Source: an uncultured Acetobacteraceae bacterium (GTDB lineage: Bacteria; Pseudomonadota; Alphaproteobacteria; Acetobacterales; Acetobacteraceae). Taken from it: a DNA stretch of 64,000 nt. The stretch is from contig CAIXEA010000025.1 of NCBI GenBank assembly GCA_903918315.1, positions 25,246 through 89,245 on the forward strand, given 5' to 3'. The notes beneath the pieces are model-generated. The model searched no databases, was not told where the DNA came from, and saw nothing but the letters and a program-made list of their open reading frames with translations. The stretch's first letter is position 1, and every line of letters starts with the position of its first letter. Below, in pieces: positions 16,808 to 24,514 of the stretch. The position numbers and the translations under genes are program-made.

Positions 16808-18622
16808 TCACCGCTCGAACCGCACCATACGCGGCGCAATGGGATCGAGGGTGATGACGTGGTCAGGATGGTGCGGGCGCCGGACGATGATCGGTTCAGC
16901 GCGGGTGCCAGCCGTACGGGTTTGCAAGGCAAGGACCAGGCCCTGCTCGTCCTGGAACCATTGTCCGTCCACCCCGGTCATCACCGCCCCTTTTGCGCCG
17001 ATCAGGTCCGCGCGGGGCTGAATCCCGGCGCTGATGAGCAGCTCCTTCGTCGCCAGCAACAGGCCGGACCCATTTTCTCCAGCATAGAGTTGCAGGATTT
17101 CCGGAGTCCGGGCGATGCCGTCGAGCGGTGGGGACGCCCGGCGGCGGCTGTGCTGGTCGAACAGACCGGGTTCGATGTCCGCCAGCACCAGTCCGCCGCT
17201 TTGGGCGAAGGCGGCGATTTCGGCGACCTCCGCCGCCGATAAGGCGATGGCATGCGGCAGGATCAGGACCCGCGGGGCATTGTGGCGCAAGGCGCCCGAC
17301 TCCAGCATCGCCGAGGACAGCAGCCGCGGCTGCACGGCGATGGACGCCAATCGGGTCAATATCTGCCGGCGGGACGCAGTCCAGGCATTGTCCTCATACT
17401 CCCGCGCGGCATCGCGCTGCCACCAGCGCCGATCACCGCCGCGGCGATCGAGCAGCCAGCGGGTTCGGAAACTGGCCTGGGAATAGAGGACCGCGACCGG
17501 GTCCGTGATCGGTTCGGCCCGCCGCAGCCAGCGTGCGACGGGGCGCATCGCGGCGGTCAGCGCGGTCAGTTCTCGGCCCCAAGGGCGCGCGCCGCCATCG
17601 GGCTGGACGACGGTGTTACTGCTGTCCCAAACAACGGTGCCCCTGCCGCCATGCAGCAAATGCCACCAGGCTGCGTGGGCGTCCTCCGGCCCGCGGCCGA
17701 AACTGGTGCGTAAAAGGATCAAATTCGGGTTGAACGCGTGGGCAAGCTCCACGCTGTTGCCGGCGCCGCCGATTTCCATGACATCGACAGTGCCGGCGAG
17801 CCGGCTGTAGTCGTAACCGCCCCATCCGGGGATCTGTGCCCCCTCCAAGCCCGCCAGACCGAGCCGATCGGCCCGATGCACCGCATCGGTGCCCGTGCGC
17901 ACGGCCTGCGCGAAGGCGATGTCCATCCAGGCCTTGAAGTCCGCCCAGGCGGAGAAATTGTCGTCGGTGCGGCGCAGCGCGGCATCGGTCAGTTCCGGCA
18001 TGACGGCGTCCCAGTTCGGGAAATCCGTTCCCCATTGCCGGTTCAACGCCGCGAGATCGGGATATTGGGTGCGCAGCCACACGCGCATCGCGGCCAGCGA
18101 TGACGGGCCGATATCCGCATCCCAGGCGGCGGCCAGATCACCGATTCCGGCTTCATCCGCGAGGTTGTAGAATAGCGGCCGGTCCTGGGCATGGGCCCGG
18201 ACCATGCGTTCCAGTCGCCGTTCTATGCTGGCCAATGAGGCGGGGTCAGACAGCCCGGGTTCCCGCTGGAAGACGCTGGTATCGGCCGGTTCGGCGCGCA
18301 ACCGGTCCTTCGCCGCGTCAAACAACCAGGTGACAGCCTTTCCCGGGGTATAGCGGTGGAAGGGCGCCAGCACGTCCGTCGCGATATTTTCGATATAATA
18401 CGGCAGGCCGGACGCCCGCAGCGCGGCCAGCCGGACCGGATCGATCCGCCCGCCGGAACCAATCAGCCGCAAGGCCGTGAAGCCGAGACGCGCCAGACCG
18501 CTGGTTTCCGCCGGCGTATGATCCTGCCACATGATCAGCTCGTAGCGGCTGAACGGGGCCGGACGCTCCCCCGCCCATGCCGAGATGGGCAGGAGAACGC
18601 TGAGGAGGACGAGCCGGATCAG
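16808..18622 (-). CDS. Secreted beta-galactosidase-like protein (GH42-type), apparent CTG start
   Basis: The first ATG (18532) would begin inside the fold, at MWQDHTPAETSG. The frame is open upstream and reads IRLVLLSVLLPISAWAGERP directly after a CTG at 18620-18622, an excellent signal peptide with an AWA cleavage site. From CTG the product has 604 residues. The body resembles GH42: a barrel with YNLADEAGIGDL (Glu near 155 as a possible acid/base), IPGWGGYDYSRL and DVMEIGGAGNSVELAHAF, then a middle domain with RVLILPHAIALSAAEVAEI like the GH42 trimerisation domain, and a C-terminal beta domain. The CTG overlaps the TGA of the upstream gene as CTGA, suggesting translational coupling. The enzyme would act on a beta-galactoside outside the cytoplasm; activity is not proven. 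Confidence 0.72.
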   Translation of the reverse strand: MIRLVLLSVLLPISAWAGERPAPFSRYELIMWQDHTPAETSGLARLGFTALRLIGSGGRIDPVRLAALRASGLPYYIENIATDVLAPFHRYTPGKAVTWLFDAAKDRLRAEPADTSVFQREPGLSDPASLASIERRLERMVRAHAQDRPLFYNLADEAGIGDLAAAWDADIGPSSLAAMRVWLRTQYPDLAALNRQWGTDFPNWDAVMPELTDAALRRTDDNFSAWADFKAWMDIAFAQAVRTGTDAVHRADRLGLAGLEGAQIPGWGGYDYSRLAGTVDVMEIGGAGNSVELAHAFNPNLILLRTSFGRGPEDAHAAWWHLLHGGRGTVVWDSSNTVVQPDGGARPWGRELTALTAAMRPVARWLRRAEPITDPVAVLYSQASFRTRWLLDRRGGDRRWWQRDAAREYEDNAWTASRRQILTRLASIAVQPRLLSSAMLESGALRHNAPRVLILPHAIALSAAEVAEIAAFAQSGGLVLADIEPGLFDQHSRRRASPPLDGIARTPEILQLYAGENGSGLLLATKELLISAGIQPRADLIGAKGAVMTGVDGQWFQDEQGLVLALQTRTAGTRAEPIIVRRPHHPDHVITLDPIAPRMVRFER

Positions 18623-19473
18623 GCCAGAAATTTTTCGGTCCAGCTTTTGAAGGTACCCTCCCGCGTCACGCGGGCCATGGTCTCGGCGGAGGCGACACCT
18701 TTCAGCTCGGACGGTTTCACGCCTTCGCGCAGGGCCTTCAGCGTTTCATAGGTTGCCTGCACGGCGGCGGAGAATGGCTGGTGGCCTTGCAGCGCGACGC
18801 GCACGCCCATCGTGCCAAGATAGGCCTTGTCGCCCGCCATGGTGCCGCCGCCGAGCATCATGGGGATGCGGATTTCAGCATGCAGCGCCTCCAGCAGGTC
18901 CTTGGTGACGCCGCCGGCGAAGAACAGGGCGTCCACGCCCTCCGCCTGATAGGCTTTGGCGCGCTTCAGGGCTTCGTCCGGTCCTTCGATCGCGGCGGCG
19001 CTGGTGCGGCCGATGATGACCAGGGACTTGTCCTCCCGCGCGGCCAAGGCAGCCCGCATCTTGCCGATCCCTTCATCGAGGGAAACCAGAGTCGGGGATT
19101 TTTCACCGAACTGGCGCGGCAGCAGCGTGTCCTCGATCATGATGCCGGCGACCCCGGCTGTTTCCAGCTCCTGAATCGTGCGCATCACATTCAATGCATT
19201 GCCGTAACCATGATCGGCGTCCACCATCAGCGGCAGCTTGCCGGCGCGGTTGATGCGATAGGCCTGCTGCGCGAACTCCGTCAGCGTCAGCAGAATCAGG
19301 TCGGGATTGCCGAGCACGGAGAAGGACCCGATGGAACCGGCGAACATGCCGATTTCGAATCCCAGCTCCTCGGCGATGCGGGCTGAGATGGCGTCGAAGA
19401 CGGAGCCAGGATGCAGGCACTCGGTCCCGCCAATGGCAGCCCGGTAACGTTCGCGGCGATCGGTCCAATGCAT
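18619..19473 (-). CDS. Oxaloacetate decarboxylase of the PEP mutase / isocitrate lyase superfamily
   Basis: 284 residues from the ATG at 19473, which follows GGGGAGA; longer in-frame readings run antisense through the next gene and are rejected. Motifs: GTECLHPGSVFDAISARIAEE, GMFAGSIGSFSVLGNPD, VDADHGYGNALNVMRTIQEL (about 82-101) with the Mg-binding acidic residues, and MIEDTLLPRQFGEK. These match the Pseudomonas PA4872-type oxaloacetate decarboxylase group closely. It would convert oxaloacetate to pyruvate and CO2 in the cytosol. The neighbour downstream is the GH42-like gene, overlapping by 4 bases. Confidence 0.85.
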   Translation of the reverse strand: MHWTDRRERYRAAIGGTECLHPGSVFDAISARIAEELGFEIGMFAGSIGSFSVLGNPDLILLTLTEFAQQAYRINRAGKLPLMVDADHGYGNALNVMRTIQELETAGVAGIMIEDTLLPRQFGEKSPTLVSLDEGIGKMRAALAAREDKSLVIIGRTSAAAIEGPDEALKRAKAYQAEGVDALFFAGGVTKDLLEALHAEIRIPMMLGGGTMAGDKAYLGTMGVRVALQGHQPFSAAVQATYETLKALREGVKPSELKGVASAETMARVTREGTFKSWTEKFLA

Positions 19474-19576
19474 GGTTGTTCTCCCCCTGGGTGTTGTTCG
19501 GTCCGACGGTAATGGGGTTGGCCGGTTGGGGGAAGGGCGTGGTAGAATCGGGGCAAAGCGAAAACGGGAGTCCAAC

Positions 19577-20500
19577 ATGAAGATCGCGATTATCGGCACC
19601 GGCGGCGTGGGCGGCGCCTTTGGGGCGGCTTTGGCGCAGGCCGGTGGCGACGTCACCTTCGTCGCGCGCGGCGCGCATCTGGCGGCGATGCGGGAAAACG
19701 GCCTGCTGGTCGAAGGCGGGCGCGGCACCACCCTGATCAAGCCGGTGCAGGCGACCGACGATCCCGCCAGCATCGGCGTGGTGGATGTGGTGTTCTTCTG
19801 CGTAAAACTGTGGGACGTCGAAACCGCGGGCGAGCAGATCAAGCCGCTGGTCGGGCCGAATACGGCGGTGATTCCGCTGCAAAACGGCATCGACGCGGCC
19901 GAACGGCTGATCCCCATCCTCGGCGCCCATGCGCTGATGGGCGGCACCGTCGGCATCAGCGCTACCATCGGCAGCCCCGGCGTCATCAAGCAGGTCGGCA
20001 CCATGATGATGATGTCGTTTGGGGAGCTCGATGGACGGCCGAGTCCACGCGGGGAGGCGTTGCTGGCGCTGGCGCAAAAGGCCGGGTTCCAGGTCACGCT
20101 GACGAACACCATCGAAACCTCGATCTGGATCAAATTCATCATGCTGACCGGCGTCAGCGGCGTGACCGCTCTGACCCGGCTGCCGCTCGGCAAGCTGCGC
20201 GACGATCCCGATGTCTTCGCCCTGTTCGGCGCGGTGATGCGGGAGACGGAGGCCGTCGGACGCGCCCGCGGTGTCGCGCTGCCCGATGATGTCGTGGATA
20301 AGCATCTGGCGGGGTTGATGACCTCCCCACCCACGGTCATGGCCTCGATGGCGCATGATCTACTGCGCGGCAACCGGATCGAGCTGCCATGGCTGGCTGG
20401 CAAGATCGTCGCGCTGGGCAAAGAACTGGGCGTGCCGACGCCAGCCAACGGCTTCATCTACGCGGCGCTGAAGCCCTACGCGAACGGAACGCCGGGCTGA
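19577..20500 (+). CDS. Ketopantoate reductase family (PanE-like) NADPH oxidoreductase
   Basis: 307 residues from the ATG at 19577. The N-terminal Rossmann fold starts KIAIIGTGGVGGAFGAALAQAG; DVVFFCVKLWDVE and VIPLQNGIDAAERL are family motifs, with the catalytic Lys expected in TSIWIKFIMLTGVSG. Members reduce 2-dehydropantoate to pantoate, but many paralogues act on other 2-oxoacids. No other pantothenate gene is near, so I do not assign panE. Divergent from the oxaloacetate decarboxylase gene; the next gene begins 4 bases after the stop. Confidence 0.85.
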   Translation: MKIAIIGTGGVGGAFGAALAQAGGDVTFVARGAHLAAMRENGLLVEGGRGTTLIKPVQATDDPASIGVVDVVFFCVKLWDVETAGEQIKPLVGPNTAVIPLQNGIDAAERLIPILGAHALMGGTVGISATIGSPGVIKQVGTMMMMSFGELDGRPSPRGEALLALAQKAGFQVTLTNTIETSIWIKFIMLTGVSGVTALTRLPLGKLRDDPDVFALFGAVMRETEAVGRARGVALPDDVVDKHLAGLMTSPPTVMASMAHDLLRGNRIELPWLAGKIVALGKELGVPTPANGFIYAALKPYANGTPG

Positions 20501-20504
20501 CGGC

Positions 20505-21368
20505 GTGCTGACCCTCCGCGCGGGGCGTTCGTCGCTGGTGCTGGCGCCTGAAGCCGGCGGAGCGGTGCTTGGCTGGTCGCTGGGGGCGACACCGCTATTG
20601 CGCAAAACCGATGCAGGCGCCGTGATGCGGCAGGAGGCGCGAGGCATGGCATGCTTCCCGCTGGTGCCATACGCCAATCGAATCGCCGCGGCCTGTTTCC
20701 GCTGGGGCGGGCAGAGGCATCCGTTGCAGCGCAATTTCGGCGATCATCCCCATAGTCTCCACGGGGTCGGCTGGCGGCGGGCCTGGACCGTCAGGGCCGC
20801 GCATGAAAACGCGGCGATCCTGACTTTGACTCATGACGAGCCAGGGGCGGATTGGCCTTTCGCTTTTGAGGCGGAGCAGCATTTTATGCTGGATCGTGAT
20901 CGCCTGCGGATCGCACTGCGGGTGGTCAACCGCCATTCGGGACCAGCCCCGGTTGGGCTGGGCTGGCACCCGTTCTTCCCACGGACGGCCAAAGCGTCGC
21001 TGCGTTTCCGTGCCGCGTCGGTGTGGCGCACCGATGCCACGGCCTTGGCGGTGGAGCAGGGGCCCATTCCCCCTGGCTGGGATCATGCCGGCGGTCAGCC
21101 GGTTGGCACGCGTGCTTTGGACCACTGCTTCAGCGATTGGGACGGCACAGCGATGCTCAATCTCGGCGCGCTTCGTCTGCACCTTCAGGCCGATGCGATT
21201 TTCAGCCACCTGCAGGTGTTCACCCCGCCCGGGCAAAGCTTCTTTTGCGTCGAACCCGTCACGCACCGCCCCGATGCGATCAATGATCCAACCGGTTCGG
21301 GCATGCGGTCGCTGCAACCCGGGGAGGCCTTGGAAGGGACGATGTCCATGCAGATTGCGGAAGCTTAA
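20505..21368 (+). CDS. Aldose 1-epimerase family protein
   Basis: 287 residues from a GTG at 20505, four bases after the previous stop. The mutarotase beta-sandwich motifs are present: PLVPYANRIAAACFRWGG (Arg), DHPHSLHGVGWRRAW (His), GLGWHPFFPR (general acid His) and FFCVEPVTHRPDAI (general base Glu). It should interconvert anomers of a hexose; the sugar is not evident. The pairing with a possible galactosidase gene at 16.8-18.6 kb is suggestive only, since that gene is on the other strand. Confidence 0.88.
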   Translation: MLTLRAGRSSLVLAPEAGGAVLGWSLGATPLLRKTDAGAVMRQEARGMACFPLVPYANRIAAACFRWGGQRHPLQRNFGDHPHSLHGVGWRRAWTVRAAHENAAILTLTHDEPGADWPFAFEAEQHFMLDRDRLRIALRVVNRHSGPAPVGLGWHPFFPRTAKASLRFRAASVWRTDATALAVEQGPIPPGWDHAGGQPVGTRALDHCFSDWDGTAMLNLGALRLHLQADAIFSHLQVFTPPGQSFFCVEPVTHRPDAINDPTGSGMRSLQPGEALEGTMSMQIAEA

Positions 21369-21416
21369 CGCGGTACCGCTTTGCGATTGCCGCGCGCGAT
21401 CCCATAATGCTTTGAC

Positions 21417-22070
21417 GTGACATTCCTGGAGGGCGCGCTGTTCACCTTGATCTGGTCCTGGATCGACGCCATCGTTGGTCTGGTCGCACTGAACCCGACG
21501 TGGGCGCTGGCTGTCGCCTTCGCTGCCGCGATCATTGAGGCGGTGGCGGTGCTTGGCATCCTGGTGCCTGGGACGCCGATTCTGATGGCGGTCACGGGGG
21601 CGGCAGCATTGGCCGGGCAGAGCATGGGGCCGTTTCTGGTGCTGGCGATCACCGGAGCGGTCATCGGCGACTTCGTCTCGTTCTGGTTTGGCAGCCGCTA
21701 CAAGGAGCGCCTGCGGCAGATGTGGCCGTTTTCCCGCCGCCCGCATCTGATGGCGCAGGCGGATCAGTTTTTTGACCGTTATGGGACCATTAGCGTCGCC
21801 TTGTGCCGCTTCGTCCCCGTGCTGCGGTCCACTGTCCCGCTGGTCGCCGGAATGGCGGGGATGCGGCGATGGCGCTTCGTGACGGCCAACGTCGCCTCCG
21901 CTTTCGTCTGGGCGCCGGCGCATGTGTATCCGGCCGCGCTCGCGGGCCTGTCGCTGGAAGCGTTACGCGCCGGCGATTGGCTGACGATGACCCTTTGGGG
22001 CGGTATGGTGTTCCTGTGCTGCGGCGGGGTCTGGCTGCTGCACCGTGCGGTCGGGGTGCGCGCCCGATGA
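21417..22070 (+). CDS. DedA family (SNARE-associated/VTT) membrane protein
   Basis: 217 residues from a GTG at 21417. Several hydrophobic helices, with the DedA signatures VLGILVPGTPILMAVTGAAA, ITGAVIGDFVSFWFGSRY, FDRYGTISVALCRFVPVLRS and TVPLVAGMAGM. The conserved Asp and two Arg that DedA proteins need are present. The family takes part in lipid scrambling and membrane homeostasis in the inner membrane. The stop overlaps the next ATG (ATGA), so translation of the SDR is coupled. Confidence 0.9.
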   Translation: MTFLEGALFTLIWSWIDAIVGLVALNPTWALAVAFAAAIIEAVAVLGILVPGTPILMAVTGAAALAGQSMGPFLVLAITGAVIGDFVSFWFGSRYKERLRQMWPFSRRPHLMAQADQFFDRYGTISVALCRFVPVLRSTVPLVAGMAGMRRWRFVTANVASAFVWAPAHVYPAALAGLSLEALRAGDWLTMTLWGGMVFLCCGGVWLLHRAVGVRAR

Positions 22071-22795
22071 CCGGCGGATCTGTCGTTGTCGTCGGCGCGG
22101 GCGATTTTATCGGGGCCGCTATCGCCCGGCGTTTCGCGCGGGAGGGCTACACCGTCTTCTGCGGCCGCCGCAATGGCGACAAGCTGGCGCCGCTGATCGC
22201 GGAGATCACGGCGGTCGGCGGTGTTTGCCGGGGCCGATCGCTGGACGCCCGCAACGAAGACGATATCGCCGCTTTCATGCGGGAGGCGGAGGAAGTGGCC
22301 CCTCTGGAAGCCGCCATTTTCAATGTCGGCGCCAACGTGAATTTCCCCCTTTTGGACACGACCGAGCGGGTCTTCCGCAAGGTATGGGAGCTGGCGTGTT
22401 TCGCGGGATTCCTCACCGGCCGAGAAGCGGCACGGCATATGGTGCCTCGGGGCAAGGGCTCGATCTTCTTCACGGGCGCGACAGCCAGCATGCGCGGCGG
22501 CAACGGTTACGCGGCCTTCGCCAGTGCCAAGTTCGGCCTGCGCGCCGTCGCCCAGAGCATGGCGCGTGAATTGGGGCCGAAGAATATTCATGTCGCGCAT
22601 CTCGTCATCGACGCCGGCGTCGACACCGCCTGGGTGCGTGCGCGAATTGAAGCGCGCGGCGCCACCAGCCGGCTTGAACCCGATCGTCTGGTCAATCCCG
22701 ACACGATCGCGGAGGCGTATTGGCGGCTGCATCAGCAGCCTCGCGACGGCTGGACTCATGAACTGGATCTGCGGCCGTTCAGCGAAACCTGGTGA
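22067..22795 (+). CDS. SDR family protein with Phe in place of the catalytic Tyr
   Basis: 242 residues. A Rossmann start GSVVVVGAGDFIGAAIARRF replaces the classical TGxxxGxG with GAGDFIG. The Ser of the triad can be placed in FFTGATASMRGG. The active-site motif reads GNGYAAFASAKFGLRA, so the YxxxK pair is FxxxK with the Lys kept. I recall an SDR subgroup with AFAxAKF and LGPKxIHVAHxVID, to which this belongs; its reaction is unknown to me. The start overlaps the DedA stop by 4 bases. Confidence 0.85.
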   Translation: MTGGSVVVVGAGDFIGAAIARRFAREGYTVFCGRRNGDKLAPLIAEITAVGGVCRGRSLDARNEDDIAAFMREAEEVAPLEAAIFNVGANVNFPLLDTTERVFRKVWELACFAGFLTGREAARHMVPRGKGSIFFTGATASMRGGNGYAAFASAKFGLRAVAQSMARELGPKNIHVAHLVIDAGVDTAWVRARIEARGATSRLEPDRLVNPDTIAEAYWRLHQQPRDGWTHELDLRPFSETW

Positions 22796-22811
22796 CGGCG
22801 CGGGGCCGTCA
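22793..22811. terminator. Hairpin formed by two convergent stop codons
   Basis: TGACGGC at 22793-22799 and GCCGTCA at 22805-22811 pair around GCGGG. The first TGA is the stop of the plus-strand SDR, and the last TCA is the complement of the TGA of the minus-strand SDR. The hairpin thus contains both stops. Confidence 0.6.
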
Positions 22812-23660
22812 CATGTTCGAGAAGCCTGACCCGTGTGATGTCACCCCGCGGCCTGTTCCTGTCTCGATCCAGCCGAGCTCCTTCAGGATCTGCTGGCTGT
22901 AGGTTACGCGCCCGTTGACCGCGGCGGCGCCCGCGGTTGCCAGCAACAGTACCGCACGGGCCATCATCGACGGCGGTTCCGAAACCGGATCGTTCAGGCC
23001 GGTCACCAGCTTGTGGTGCACGGTTCCGGGGGTTGCGACCAGTTGGGATGGCGAAACGGCTGCGACGGTGATTCCTCCATGCTGGGCCACTTCCTGGGCG
23101 AGGCCCTGGGTGAAGCGTTCCAGTGCCGCCTTGGTTGCGCCGTACATCGTGTTGCCGCGGATCGACAGGTCCTCGTAAGGTCCGCGTCCAGGACCCACGC
23201 CGGCGCCGGAGCTGATATTGACGATCGCACCGGATTTCCGGGGGATCATGTCCCTCAATACCTCATTCGAGAGCATGAAGGGCCCTTGCACATTCACCGC
23301 GAAACACCGCGCCCATCGATTTGCTGCCAGATCAGCTGTCGGCAGATAATACGATAGCGCCGCATTGTTCACGAGAATATCGACCGGGCCGTAGGCCGAA
23401 CGGGCGGTTTCGATCAGTGCGATGCAATCCGCCTCATGTGAGACGTCAGCGGCGACCGCCAGGGCGGTGCCGCCTTTCGCCTGGATCTCGGCCACGGTGC
23501 GGGCCAGCGATCCTTCGAGGAAGCGATGGTCGCCCTCGTTCAAAGTCCTTGCCGCGCAAACCACTCGTGCCCCCTCGGAGGCGAACAGTTCGGCGATCAC
23601 CTGACCAATGCCGCGACTGGCGCCGGTGACGATGGCAACTTTGCCCGAGAGCTGACCCAT
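22809..23660 (-). CDS. Short-chain dehydrogenase/reductase
   Basis: 283 residues. Classical SDR: VAIVTGASRGIGQVIAELF for NAD(P), DILVNNAAL, GAIVNISSGAG (Ser) and MYGATKAALERF (YxxxK). The Arg after the first strand (CAARTLNE) suggests NADPH. The C-terminal tail has a long polar extension. It follows a FAH-family hydrolase and a TauD-like dioxygenase on the same strand with no gap to the former, which suggests one catabolic transcript. Substrate unknown. Confidence 0.9.
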   Translation of the reverse strand: MGQLSGKVAIVTGASRGIGQVIAELFASEGARVVCAARTLNEGDHRFLEGSLARTVAEIQAKGGTALAVAADVSHEADCIALIETARSAYGPVDILVNNAALSYYLPTADLAANRWARCFAVNVQGPFMLSNEVLRDMIPRKSGAIVNISSGAGVGPGRGPYEDLSIRGNTMYGATKAALERFTQGLAQEVAQHGGITVAAVSPSQLVATPGTVHHKLVTGLNDPVSEPPSMMARAVLLLATAGAAAVNGRVTYSQQILKELGWIETGTGRGVTSHGSGFSNM

Positions 23661-24446
23661 TTACATCCCTTCACGTACAAATCTGTTACGCAGTACCCCC
23701 AATCCCGTCAGTTCGACCTCAACCACGTCGCCATGCACCAGATCGGGGGAGGTGCCGTCCGTGCCCATCCAGATCACGTCACCAGGATAGAGCGTCAGAT
23801 ATTTCGTCATCGCCGCGATGTAGTGGGCGATACCGAAGATCATATCGTTGGTTTTGAAACGTAAATCCTCCTTGCCGTTTACCCGGATCACGGTTTCCAT
23901 CGCGTCCAGGTCAACCTCGGTCTCAATGAACGGGCCCATCGGCTTGAACGTGTCGGTGTTCTTGCCGCGCCAGAAGGTGCGGTCGCCACGTTGCCAGGTG
24001 CGCTCACTGACGTCGTTGCCAATGGTGTAGCCGAAGACGCAGTCGAAGGCGTTGTCTTCGGTCAAATGTTTGGCTTTTTTACCGATAATGACGACCAGCT
24101 CACCCTCGTAGTTCATCTTGGGCGGGGCGTCGGCCGGGATCACCACGTCTTCGCCATCGGCGATCAGGGCGTTGTTGGCGCGGTAGCCGATATCGGCCTT
24201 CTCGGGGAACACCGGCTCGACGCCGCGCTTATGCGCCATTTCGCGGATATGCGCGGCGTAGTTGATACCGGCGGCATAAAAGGTCCGGGGGATGACCGGG
24301 ATTTCGATTTTGACGGCGGCCAGTTTGTGCGTGGCCCCCGTGGGGGTCGCATCGCCCCAGGGCTCGCCCGCGATTTCGGTCACGGTGTCGCCGGCGACCG
24401 AGCCGTAGGCGGTTTTGTTGTTCGCAGTGAAACGGATCCAACGCAT
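23661..24446 (-). CDS. Fumarylacetoacetate hydrolase (FAH) family protein
   Basis: 261 residues from the ATG at 24446 (MRWIRFTANN), the start matching the family; an ATG at 24473 lies inside a tandem hairpin and is less likely. AAAGG precedes the chosen start. Motifs: VIPRTFYAAGINYAAHI, NYEGELVVIIGKKAKHL with the metal-binding ExE, GYTIGNDVSERTWQ, FWRGKNTDTFKPMGPFIET, and PGDVIWMGTDGTSPDLVHGD. Members cleave C-C bonds of 2,4-dioxo acids or decarboxylate oxaloacetate using Mg. The stop abuts the SDR start with no spacer. Confidence 0.9.
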   Translation of the reverse strand: MRWIRFTANNKTAYGSVAGDTVTEIAGEPWGDATPTGATHKLAAVKIEIPVIPRTFYAAGINYAAHIREMAHKRGVEPVFPEKADIGYRANNALIADGEDVVIPADAPPKMNYEGELVVIIGKKAKHLTEDNAFDCVFGYTIGNDVSERTWQRGDRTFWRGKNTDTFKPMGPFIETEVDLDAMETVIRVNGKEDLRFKTNDMIFGIAHYIAAMTKYLTLYPGDVIWMGTDGTSPDLVHGDVVEVELTGLGVLRNRFVREGM

Positions 24447-24462
24447 GGGAGAGTGCCTTTCC

Positions 24463-24514
24463 AATGCCGCCATGACGGCGGCGGGTCGAATGCCGCCACG
24501 ATGGCGGCGGGGTC
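24463..24514. repeat. Two tandem 26-bp hairpin units between the TauD and FAH genes
   Basis: Units at 24463-24488 and 24489-24514 both start AATGCCGCCA and end in GGCGGC plus a short GC tail. Each is an inverted repeat (GCCGCC / GGCGGC, with a loop of 4-5 bases). The second unit begins directly after the stop of the dioxygenase gene (minus strand); the first ends near the FAH ribosome site. They may slow the passage of transcription or translation between the two genes. Confidence 0.8.

Noticed and set aside
19474..20457. N-terminal extension of the oxaloacetate decarboxylase frame on the minus strand
   Set aside because: It is antisense to the ketopantoate reductase homologue; the ATG at 19473 has a good ribosome site and the family N-terminus.
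19577..20500. panE assignment
   Set aside because: The fold fits but paralogues of this family are common in catabolic settings and no other pantothenate gene is near.
24463..24514. CRISPR-like or IS end repeats
   Set aside because: Only two adjacent units, no spacers, no transposase nearby.
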